Shown: positions 12,338-21,651 of the stretch, in pieces | Layout: the number at the start of each line of letters is the position of its first letter | How positions within the stretch are numbered: the stretch's first letter is position 1 | Source of the DNA: Phaeosaccion multiseriatum | Taxonomy: Eukaryota; Ochrophyta, other classes | DNA: 64,000 nucleotides | NCBI GenBank assembly: GCA_965112735.1 | Contig: OZ218956.1 | Span: 1,860,001-1,924,000 of the forward strand | Direction: 5' to 3' | Made by a program: the position numbers and the translations under genes | Notes under the pieces: model-generated | Database searches by the model: none | Seen by the model: only the letters and a program-made list of their open reading frames with translations | Told to the model about the DNA's origin: nothing

Positions 12338-13132
12338 TCTTCTTCTTCTTCTTCTTCTTCTTCTCTGCTTCTCTTCTTCTCAAAAGGCAATTGCTAGTAC
12401 TAAGTACAGGAGGGTGAAGTAGAGCAGACAAAGTTACACTAACCTGAGTGCTTGCAGAACGACGAGCCGCCCACAGCCCGACCCCACATCCAGGAAGGTC
12501 AGCCCTCGGGCCGTCTCTTGCAGCTGCTCCGTCGACAGCTCCTCGTCCGCGTCATGGGGAGCAAGAGCGCGACGGCGCTCTGCCCACACTTGCAGACAGA
12601 AGTCCACCAGGTCGGTGTGAAAGGGAAAGGAGAACTCCCCGTAGGTCAAGTGGCCTGCAATGGGGAGGGGGTGGGGGTGGGGGTTCGGTGTTCAAGGGAC
12701 GACGGTGGCGCAGAGGGGGGTGGCAATGGAAGGGGAGAGAAAGGATGAGGGGGAGGAAAGCCACGGAGAGAAGTGTGGGTAGCTCTCACCATTGAGGTTT
12801 CCCACTGAGGATTTCCCTGCCCGCAGGCCCTGAGCCTCTCTGCCGGCATCGTATCTCGAGGAAGACGCAGGGAGCTGCAGCTTCAGACGCCCAGCTGCTG
12901 CTGCTGCTGCTTCCGGTGGTGTATCAGAAAATCTTTCGTTGTCATGTGTTGGGAATAAGGCCGTGAGAATCTCCAGGCCTTGTGTCTCCCCTTCGACACC
13001 TCGCTCGCTACTCCAATTGCGGCTACTGCTCCTGCTCCTGCGCACGTAAAGTGCTGGCTTTACCGTCCACCCTCCTGAAGGCTCAATCCAGGTCTCCACG
13101 AGCAAGAAGAGCAGAAGCAGGGTCGACACCAT
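11231..13132 (-). CDS. Class I SAM-dependent methyltransferase (DOT1-like fold) with N-terminal signal
   Basis: Proposed exons in transcript order are 13132-12790, 12654-12444, 12202-12025, 11924-11666 and 11400-11231 (386 residues, all phases consistent). The start MVSTLLLLFLLVETWIEPSG looks like a signal peptide, followed by GGWTVKPALYVRRSRSSSRN, a basic Ser-rich stretch that could be a transit peptide. The catalytic fold shows HLTYGEFSF, motif I FLDVGSGCGRLVVLQ, the acidic strand-2 loop VGVEIVPSLYAMG, then GDINDTDDLPLD, ADVIFCYSTAWP and the late strand GTLVVTTDKRL. The order and the E-I-x-P-x-L element resemble DOT1-like methyltransferases, but histone activity is not implied for an organelle-directed protein. 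A poly-Ser insert sits between motifs. Substrate unknown. Confidence 0.75.
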
Positions 13133-13530
13133 GGTTCTTTCGCTCGTTTCCCCCCCCCCCCCCCCCACCCCTTTTCCTCGCGCCACATTTTCATTACTTT
13201 TACCCCCCTTCTTCTCCTCTTACTTTTCTTTCCCTCCATCCCCTCGCTCGTCCCTTCTCCGCAAGCCCCGACAAGAGCGACAGATATTCGAGGGGCTGTG
13301 CGCTGTGCAGGGAGGAGATTTCGAAGCTGAATAGCCAGGAGCAATTCAGGTCCTTTTAAACTTGTGCGCTGCCGTGAACGCGAGCAAGCAGCCACAGCCG
13401 GAGGAGCAGCAGCAGCGGAGGGCGCAGCGGTGGTCGCAGCTTTTGCGCGGGGCACCTACCCTTCGGCAGGGCGGTTTGGAGGGGGGAAACACTGCAGAGA
13501 GAGAGGGAGGGAGAAGTCAAGGCAAGGTAA
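13133..13530. promoter_or_regulatory. Divergent intergenic region methyltransferase / WDR89
   Basis: About 400 bp between two divergent starts. It contains a C-rich tract (about 13149-13166) and pyrimidine-rich sequence. A GTAAAT donor-like site at 13526 and AG sites at about 13540 and 13591 leave open a non-coding or short coding 5' exon for the WDR89 gene. No TATA box was identified with confidence. Confidence 0.4.
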
Positions 13531-14473
13531 ATGTCCTCAGGGCCCAAGACCTGGGGTCTTCAGAAGGCCATCCACACCTCTCTCCCTCGACAGCAAGCGG
13601 CTGACGAGGACGAGGAGTCGTACGTACAGTACGAATACGTTCTGGCCACGGACGGGAATGCAGACCACACCTGCATAGCCGCTGCTCTGAGCAACAACAA
13701 TATCAAGCTCCTGAGCTGCGGTGGGGAGAGTGCGCCGCTGACCTTCAAGGGCAATTTGGTTGGGCACAGAGGGCCCATTGTGGACCTATGCTTCTCCTCC
13801 TCCAACCCGGCCCTGCTCTTCTCCTGCAGCCAGGGTGGGCAAGCGTCGCCGGGCGGAGGCGGTGGGAGCGTGAGATGCTGGGACATCCGCACTGCAGGAG
13901 GAGCAGGAGCAGGAGGAGGAGGGGTTGGAAGCAAGGCTACAGAAGTACGAGGGGGGTCAACAGAGGCGAGTGCGTTGGCCTTTGCGGTGCCTGGAGATGC
14001 AGAGGTTGAAAGTTTGGCGGTGGGCCTGGACGATACCCTTTGCGTCACGGGTGCAGAGGACGGTGGCATCACCTTTTGGGACCTGCGCCGCCCTGGTGTA
14101 CAGGTTGGTGGATACACGGACGTGCATACGGATTCAGTGACACAGTTGCGGTTTCATCCGACTGACAGGACCTTCCTGGCCAGTGCGAGCGAAGATGGGC
14201 TGATGTGTGTCTTCAACACCGGCGTTAGCAGTGAGGAGGTGAGAGGGGGAGAGAGAGAGAGTAGGGAGGGGAAAGAAGACATTTTCTTGTTTCTATGTTC
14301 ACGAGCCGCATCCATCCCTGCTGCCAACTACCACCGGTATCACAGTGTCACCTTCTCTGCCCTATGCACGCATGCGAAGTGCGTACGCTCACTCACTCAC
14401 TCACGCTGCTTGCTGCTGCTGCTGCTGGGGGATTCATGACCATGATGCCGATGATCCCTTCTCAAATGTTTAT

Positions 14474-14527
<54 letters not shown>

Positions 14528-15195
14528 TGCACGTGCTCACGCACACTTGCCTGTCTCCCATCGCCTGCCATCCATGTGCCCACCAGGAGGCCGTGGTGAG
14601 CATCATGAACGCGGAGTGTCCCGTGCGGAAGATGGGCTTCTTCGGGCAGGGCCATCAGGGTGTGTTCTGCCTCACGGGCTCAGAGGGTCTGTCCATCTGG
14701 CACGCCGCCAGCGCGCAGCGGATACGCGACTTTGGCTGTCTCGTGGGCGAGGCGCCGCAGGGGGCAGGGGGAGGAGGAGGAGGAGGAGGAGGAGGAGGAG
14801 GAGGAGGAGGAGGAGGAGGAGGAGGAGGAGGAGGAGGGGGTGCGAAGATCGACTATTTGGTGGACTGCTTCTACTCCGCGGCGACTGACGAGCTGAGGCT
14901 GCTGGCTGGGGACCATGCGGGCCGGGGCGTAGTGTTTGGTGTGACGCCCGACCAACTCAGCCCCCTGGCTATGCTTGACGGAGGGCACACGGAGCAGGTA
15001 CGGAGTCTGCACTGGTTGCCGGCGCCTTCTTCTGCTGCGGCTGCCGCTGCTCCGACGCTCATCACGGGGGGAGAGGACGGCCGAATGTGCCTGTGGTCCC
15101 CGTCAGGAGGGCTCGCATCTTCCTTTGCACCGGTGCAGAGACGACCGCACCAGCAGAAGGGGCACAAGAAGAGCAAAACGCCTTACGCCCGATGA
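13531..15195 (+). CDS. WDR89: WDR89-like WD40-repeat protein
   Basis: Two exons (13531-14238, 14587-15195) join in phase 0 to 438 residues. WD repeats are visible: HTCIAAALSNNNIKLLSC; GHRGPIVDLCFSSSNP ending VRCWDIRT; LCVTGAEDGGITFWDLRR; HTDSVTQLRFHPTDRTFLAS ending DGLMCVF; a degenerate repeat around GFFGQGHQGVFCLTGSEG; LLAGDHAGRGVVFGV; and GGHTEQVRSLHWLPAPS to LITGGEDGRMCLWSP. The order and the spacing of HTDSVTQLRFHP and GGHTEQVRS match WDR89. A basic tail (QKGHKKSKTPYAR) follows. A pure GGA run at about 14769-14837 codes for some 25 glycines in a surface loop, and similar Gly loops occur earlier. WDR89 function is poorly known, so I infer only a scaffold role. The ATG at 13531 is provisional, because an upstream exon is possible. 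Confidence 0.82.
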
Positions 15196-15794
15196 GATGT
15201 GAAGCTCGAGAGAAGAGGGTCCTCATGCTATTTGGGGGCGGTGCTCAGTGTTCCTTTCATTCTGAACGGCATGCCACTCGTGCGCTCCCTGAGCATGGGG
15301 AGGCCCACAGCCCACCTGCTTCTCTTTTCCGCCCCCGCCCCAGCACAAGATTTCCGGGCAGGCCTGCGGCTGCAGGTGCTGCTTCTTTTGGAGTCAGCGG
15401 CGCGGCGCGATGCGAGCAGCAGCGGCAACAAGAGCAGGGGGGGGCTTGCTCCTTCACCACTGGCGGAGGAGCGACTTGGCCGGCGCAGATGCGATGGAAG
15501 GGAGGGAGGAGAGCTCGCTTGTTGCAGGGGCGAGCGTGCGTGCTACTCTGCCCATATTGTCGCACCTGGCCAGCAGCAGAGCAGCAGCAGAGCAGGGCTT
15601 CGCTCTCATGTCAGTGGGGTCAGCACCACGAAGAGACATGCGTACGGCTCCACACCAGGCCGTCCGCGAGAGCTGTAGAGCTCTGCTGCAGTAAGAGCTT
15701 TCTTCGTGTCCCAACGGAGCGGATTAAGTGCTCGTGCTTACTTTTTAGGAGTCCTTGCTTAAAGGAGTGAAGCTCAGACCATGAGGAGCTGGTC

Positions 15795-16151
15795 ATGGCG
15801 TTACGGAGTATCGCCTGGAGGTTTGAGCTGCTGATCAACCCCCAATTGATGTGGGGGCGGTATTTTTGTTACCTACTCTCCGCTTGGCTTGGCCTGGAGG
15901 CTCTGGAGACCGCCGAGGGTGCTCCTGTCGAACCTGAACGTGTCGAAGACTCGATGGCACTAAATGGCCTGTACATCGGACTTGGTCTGTTTCAGACTCA
16001 TCTCCTACTCTACTCCGCCACACATGATCCACACGTCGCGGCAGAACGAAAGGAAAGAGGGAGGGAAAGAATGATTTACGTAGGATTAAAAGAGGAGAAA
16101 GGAAAGAGGAAAGGAGGGAAAACATATATTGACTTAAGAGGAATCACCTGA
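15795..16151 (+). CDS. Doubtful small hydrophobic ORF
   Basis: ATG to TGA, 118 residues. The first 80 are not low-complexity and contain two hydrophobic stretches (YFCYLLSAWLGLEAL and LNGLYIGLGLFQTHLLLYSA). The last 35 are translated from purine-rich repeat and from the dispersed element (stop within GGAATCACCTGA), so a natural end or splice site before about 16040 is likely. No family recognised. It may be a small membrane protein, a 3' exon of something upstream, or chance. Confidence 0.25.
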   Translation: MALRSIAWRFELLINPQLMWGRYFCYLLSAWLGLEALETAEGAPVEPERVEDSMALNGLYIGLGLFQTHLLLYSATHDPHVAAERKERGRERMIYVGLKEEKGKRKGGKTYIDLRGIT

Positions 16152-16215
16152 GAAACTGAAACTGAAAGTGTGTGTGTGGGTGTGTGTGTGAGACGAGAGT
16201 GTCAAGGTGGGGAGG
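16122..16215 (+). repeat. Dispersed element, copy B
   Basis: Near-identical to 4133-4241: CATATATTGACTTAAGAGG, GAATCACCT, GAGAAACTGAAACTGAAAGTG (read as two blocks), GT-rich run, GAGACGAGAGTGTCA, then a G/A-rich tail. Same strand as its flanking genes, as in copy A. Confidence 0.6.
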
Positions 16216-16338
16216 AGGGAGAAATTTTAAGCCATCTGTGAAAAGCTTCTGTACCACCAACTTTCCTAGTTCCCCTGCTCCTTTCTCCTTTCTTCCTTGC
16301 TGCCTCGCTGCCGTCTATCTTAAAATGAGTGGGCCGTA

Positions 16339-17983
16339 ATGCGAATTCCCCACTCATTCGGACTACGCATTTGGAATGCTAGCGGCTTTTGTGCACGTAA
16401 GCCTACGTGTGTGCGTTCGCTTTCAACTCGCATCCAGCCGTGGAGTGATCGGGTCAGCGTCAAGGCCTTTTACGTATCTCACGACATTAATTTGAAGACT
16501 GCCGCGCAGGAAGTGTATGGCAAATGCCAGCCAAACTTTCAGCGAGACTGCGTTATCATACGCAACCCCCTGAATGAGACAGTCTCGGCAGCGGATACGG
16601 GAGGCCTTACTGCGGTCCCGGCCTCGGTCCTCAAGCACAATCACGTGGTTCTGTTCAACTACGGGAGCGTGGTTTTCTTTAACTTCTCTGAGAGTGAGCA
16701 GAAGGTTCGTAGCACATGCATGTGCAAATACATAGCCTCGGACAGCTCACGCAACTCCGCCCGCGGACCACGTGTCTTAACTCAACACCACCGCGCCATC
16801 GCAGGACCATTTGAGGCAGCTTCGCAAGCACTTCATCAATGGGGTGTCAGATGACGAGCAGCACTCAGAAGACCACACCCTTGCGATATGCCCGTCTTTA
16901 CCGACGGCGTCCAAGCAGGAGACGTCCGGCATCACGGTGATCCGGGCACTCAACCTCAATGAGCTCATCGTGATTAGCGCGGTCATGGGCCAAACAGTAA
17001 GTAGTAAGAACTCATTACGCGCGGCAACAGCAGCAAGAGCAAGAGCAGGAGCAGTAGCAGTAGCAGTGGCAGTAGCAGTAGCAGCGCTATCCGTGACTTT
17101 CTTAATCACCTCTACCTCTCAATTGACCCTTCCAATGGATGGGTTATGTGTACGTGTGTGCAAGGTCGTATTGGATCACCACGCCGCCGTGGTGGAGGAC
17201 CTCATGGCAAAGTTCACTGAGTTGAACACCTCCGTGGAGAAGACGGGTATGTTCACGATGAACAAGAAGAAGCTCTTTCGCCTCGTGGCCAAGAACAGCT
17301 CTGTCTTTTCCGGCATCATCGTGCGGCTCCGCTTCTTGGACCGCTCGGACACGGTAAGAAGAGGAGGACCAACCTCTTTCATTCCTCCTGGACTGGACGC
17401 CCCTCTTTCCATTGAACTTTTGAACATTCCCTCAAAAATGCTGCCCGCGCCTCCATCTCCTCCTCCTCCTCCTCCTGCTGCTGCTGCTGCTGCTCCCTCC
17501 TCTTCAGGCATGGAAAGACAGCGACTCGTCCATGGTCTGGGACGAGCTCCGAGAAGAGTTTGAGTTGGAGAGCCGCTTCAAGAACCTCGAGTTCAAAGTA
17601 GACTTCATCCAACGGGGGTGCAAGTTTTTCTTGGAAGTCATTCACAACCAGAAAAGGTTCGTGAGGTTTGGAAGTGGCCTCTCCACTTTGCTTCATCCCC
17701 ACCCCCACCCCCACCCCCACCCCCGCACTTCCACCACTCACTCGTCACACCCTTTCCAAATTATCTCCAGACTCAGCGAACCGTCCCTCGAAATGCGCGC
17801 ACCAAAGCTCACACCCCACCCGCCCAACGCCCCTCTCGTCCTCTCCCCTACAGTCACTTGCTGGAACTCACCATCATCGTCCTCATCAGCGCAGAGATTG
17901 TCGTGGGGCTCTGCGATCTGTTTGACTACAAGCCCTTTGCACAAGCAGCAGCCGTAGCCGAGCAGCTGACCAAGGGAGATTGA
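16339..17983 (+). CDS. RMND1/Sif2-family (DUF155) mitochondrial protein
   Basis: Exons 16339-16704, 16805-16996, 17165-17353, 17508-17656 and 17854-17983 join in phase to 341 residues. The N terminus MRIPHSFGLRIWNASGFCAR followed by RSLSTR reads as a mitochondrial presequence. DUF155 marks are VKAFYVSHDINLK near the start, HNHVVLFNYGSVVFFNF, a central domain (GITVIRALNLNELIVISAVM), VWDELREEFELESRFKNLEFK, and the C-terminal membrane anchor HLLELTIIVLISAEIVVG followed by LCDLFDY. RMND1 and yeast Mrx10/Sif relatives anchor to the mitochondrial inner membrane and support mitochondrial translation; I infer the same here. Intron 2 carries an AGC/AGT run and intron 3 ends in GCT and CTC runs. A plastid DUF155 paralogue exists in some algae, but the leader has no signal peptide. 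Confidence 0.85.
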
Positions 17984-19100
17984 TTGATTGATGGATGGAT
18001 GGTGGTGAAGAAAAGTGCTTGCCTCCCGGCTTGCTCTGCTTTCTGCTTTCTGCTTACATATACTTACATAACTCATTTGACTTTCAAGGATATCCCCCGA
18101 CGAGTCTTAACCCCCCCCCCCTCATCCCCTTCTTCCCCTCCGATGGTGCATGGGTTAGTGGCGCTGCTGCGATAAAGCGACAGAAGGGGAGGGAGAGGCG
18201 GGCCTCTGGGCGAGTCTCTTGGAGGAAGGCACAGAGGGAGGGAAAGGGGGGCTGTGAGGGTACCCCTCACACGCACAGACACTTCAAATTCAAAAGCGCT
18301 TCCTTCAGCTCCATGCATATGCAGGTCGCTGCTCCGCTCCATGCTCCACTGTCCCCGCTACACTACGGTGGTGGGAATAATAAAGGCATCCTTCCGCTCG
18401 TGGCGTGTGTGATGACTGGCGAGTTGCGGTGCTGGGCGGCGGACAAAACTTCTCTCTCTCTGCCAAGCTCACTCCCCTTCAACCTCTCTCTCTTTGTCTC
18501 TCTCTTCATTGGGTCCGTGACCCCCAATAACTCCCAAAGGATGGCCCACACCAAGAAACCAAGGCTATGTCCTCCTCCATGTCCTCCAAGCCGGCGTCCT
18601 CTTTCACTGCTTGACTGACCACCGACTCTTCCGTAACGTCTTCTCTAATCCCCGTCCCGTCTCCCCCAGCTCCTCACCCTCTCGTCCTCACACGCCACGC
18701 CTCGCATGCTCGGTGGCTGCCATCGATCGCTCGCCCTCTCGCCCGCGCTCCCCGTTCTGTGGGGAGATACCGAGGAGCGGATCCACTAAGATTCTTTTGG
18801 GAGGTCGTGGACTGTGCCGTTGATGACAGACACATGTTCTTCAAAGACGTGCGTGTCCACACGGGTTGTCCCACCCACCCACACCTCGCTCAACGCTCTC
18901 GGCAAATCAACTTTGGTTGGCCTGTTGTACTCGTTCAGGAGGATGGATGCCCCCTCCCTCTTCCAAAGGCACATGCCACCCGTAGATACGCAATTCCGCA
19001 CTCCCTCGCACGCCAGCAAGCATCCACTCTTGGGTCTCTCTCTCTCTCTCTCTCTGTTTGCTGTGCTTCACTCTGTGCTTTGCAGTGTGCAATTTGCCCT
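17984..19100. other. Convergent spacer DUF155 / COX15
   Basis: About 1.1 kb of 3' flanks. Less repetitive than most spacers. Open frames exist on both strands around 18786-19019 and 18814-19100 but show no domain, presequence or splice support, and they stop at or overlap the COX15 3' end. A short GATT/GATG run lies just after the DUF155 stop (about 17980-18002). Confidence 0.45.
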
Positions 19101-21473
19101 TCATTTGAGGGCAGCAGCAGCAGCAGTGGTGCCCATTCTCCGAGCCGCCGCCCCAGCAGCAGCAAAGCGCAGAGAGTGCGATGCCCAAACCGTCGTGCCC
19201 AGCAGGGCCAAGGCGCCGGCTTGGTGGGCAGCAGCCAGGGGGATGGGTACGTGCATGAGGAGGGTGGAGATACCCAGGCCTACTTGGGCGGTGCTGATAC
19301 CCAACGTGAATCCCAGGGCCCGGCGGCTTGCCAAGGGGAGGGCCGCCCACAGATGCCCCCCTGGTGAGTGTGCGTTATCGCCATCATCGTCATCATCAGC
19401 ATCACCATCATCATCACCACCAGCCGCCAGTTGTGAGTCAGAGGAAGGCAAGGAAAGGAAAAGAATAAGAAGAGCAAACGTTGACAGGAGGGGCAGTGAA
19501 GAGAAGGGGACGGTGGGGTATGGCATGAAAAACCCACGGAGGCATGTGTGTGCTTGGTCCTCCAAGGGTAAGGCCGAGGGCGTGGGCGGCAGTACAGGGA
19601 GCGAAACGGCGGAGGGAGTCGAGTCGGGTCGACGGTTTCATATCTTCTCGTTTGCCGCAACAGCATATGGGCGTTGCTACGAACCTGCGGACTTCGTGGC
19701 GAAGGCGAAGAGAGATAAGATGGAGGCGTAGGTGGAGAGGGCGAGCACTCGATGATCTGCCTGCACCGTGGCGGTGTTCTCGAAGAAGTTACGCCACATG
19801 GGCTGTTGTGCGGTGCATCAGAAGGAGGAGGAAGAGGAGGAGGAGGAGGAGGGGATGAGGGAAGAAAGGGGTAGGTGCGAGGTGGATGAAGCACCTGAGA
19901 GAAGGCCCAAGCCCACGCCCCCCCCTCTCTCCCTTGCTCCTCACCTTCATTTCCAAAATCTCCTCCGGCAGCCAGCGGTCCTCCATCATCTTGGGAAACA
20001 CATTGTATGCACGCCCTGCGTCGTTCCCGGCCACAAACGCACCCGACAGCGCAGTCACAAAGGCCAGCCCAGCCACACCCACCGCCAGAGAGCGGGTCTG
20101 AGTGGCTCTACGCAATAGCAGCTCGGGGTTAATGCTTGCGCTGCTTAGGTCAGGGGGGGGGAGCTTCCCCTTGAGGGCCTCAAGGCCGGTGTGCACGAGG
20201 AGAGAGAAGGTGGTAAAGGCCATACCCAGGTGCGTGGCGAGGCGATAGGGGCTCACGCGGATCTCCTTACGCTGCTCCGGGTCCATCTCCAACCCACTCT
20301 TGACCATCCACCAGCCTTTCGTTTCGTTTGTTGGTTCGTTGGTTTGTTTGTTTGTTTGTTTTTGGGGTTATTATGGGAGGGCGGGGGAGGGGGCGGGGGT
20401 GGGGTGGGGGGGGGAGTGGTGCATATGAGGCAAGGGGCCATAGCAGGAGGAGGAAGGTGCCACGCGAATCAAAATACATGACGGATGGTAACAGTGCCTC
20501 GCAGAAAAACAAAAAAAAGGACTGCGCATCCTCGCTACGCTGCACTACACTACACTACATCACACTACCCCCGCCTCTCTCACCTATCAGCCCTTGTGTG
20601 CCGCCAAGGCCGAGGAGGAGCCACACCTTGCCCTTTATGTGGCTCGGAATCATGCCCCTTAGGGCAAAGTAGGCCAGTGGCAAGCCGTACACGAGGCCCA
20701 AGCCTCGGCCCAGCATGCGGTGGCCATACTCCCACCAGTAGATGGATTGGAACTCTTCCAACGTCATGCTCCTCCGCTGATTCCACTCAGGAAACTGCTT
20801 GTACCGCTCAAACTCGGCCTATAGAAAGACAAGAACAAACAAGAAGTACGCTTGTAAGAACGATTGATTGTAGAAAAGGGGTGGTGGGACGAGGACAGAG
20901 TGCCGAGGGGCCTGTCTGTCCCTCCCTGCCTCCCTCACACCTCCTCCCACTACTCCCCGATGCCTCTAACGTTGGTCCCGACCCTGCAAAACCTTTGCGG
21001 AGCCTCACCTCCCACTCCTCTCGTGTTGTAGGCGGCAACGACCCTTGCAGTTTCCAGTCCGTCATGGCCAAGCCTGACTTGGTCAGCCTCGTCACCCCTC
21101 CCACCGTCACCATCACCCCCACTGCAGCCGCCGTGCCGAACAGCCACGTCGCGACCGGCCGTGAGCCGCCTGAAAAGGGCGCACTGGCGGCGACTGAGTC
21201 AGTCCCCTTCACGCCGCCTGGTGAGCGAGAAAGCCCAGACCGTGCCCCAGATGCCCCAGCCCCCCCCCCAACCTCAGACGCGAAGGGCCTCTGCTGCCTG
21301 CGACTAAGCGCAGTGGACGGTGGCGACACCCGGTAGGCTCGCGAGGTGGTGAGGCGTCGCTTGGCATTTGCTCCTCCTCCTCCTCGAACTGCTGGTGCTT
21401 GTGCAACTCCCGACCATCGATGCCGTAATTGGGCGCAACGCTTGCACTGCTGTGAAAGGACGGACTTTAGCAT
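19101..21473 (-). CDS. COX15: Heme A synthase COX15
   Basis: Transcript-order exons 21473-21009, 20818-20584, 20315-19945, 19802-19685 and 19360-19101 give 482 residues with every phase matching. The first about 110 residues are a basic, Ser/Arg-rich mitochondrial leader. The protein then follows eukaryotic COX15 closely: VATWLFGTAAAVGVMVTVGG, VTRLTKSGLAMTDWKLQGSL, YWWEYGHRMLGRGLGLVYG, GWWMVKSGL, YRLATHLGMAF, TALSGAFVAGNDAG, NVFPKMMEDRW, NFFENTATVQADHRVLA, TAQVGLGISTLLMHVPIPLA and AAHQAGALALL. The heme-ligand histidines in EYGHR, LATHLG, QADHRV and AAHQAG are all present. It converts heme O to heme A in the inner membrane for cytochrome c oxidase. The C-terminal tail is Ala-rich. The start ATG at 21473 fits, with a stop-rich T tract just upstream. 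Confidence 0.95.
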
Positions 21474-21651
21474 TTTTTTTTTCCCCCCCGGTTCTCCTAT
21501 CTGTGTTTTTTGTTTTTTGGCGCTTCGGAGCCCACGCCTCAGGATTCGCTGACATAACTCTCTCCCTTGGAACGTAAGCAGACCAACCTCTTTCCACCTC
21601 CTCATTATCAGCTCCAGCAGGTTTTGAGCAGGGGGGAGAGAGGCACCACTC
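21474..21651. promoter_or_regulatory. Compact divergent promoter, COX15 / CRAL-TRIO
   Basis: Only 178 bp separate the two divergent start codons. The COX15 side opens with a poly-T/poly-C tract (21474-21489), so its leader is short. No clear TATA box. By position this should be a shared, bidirectional promoter. Confidence 0.5.

Larger units (their letters stand above)
15196..16338. other. Spacer WDR89 to DUF155 with a second copy of the dispersed element
   Basis: About 1.1 kb. It holds a weak small ORF (15795-16151, listed separately) and the second copy of the dispersed element (16122-16215). The segment 15200-15680 is open in two frames but has no recognisable domain, and its Gln/Ser/Ala runs suggest low-complexity translation. 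Confidence 0.45.

Noticed and set aside
18786-19019. Open frames on both strands in the DUF155/COX15 spacer
   Set aside because: No domain, no splice continuity and no leader; kept only as part of the spacer description.
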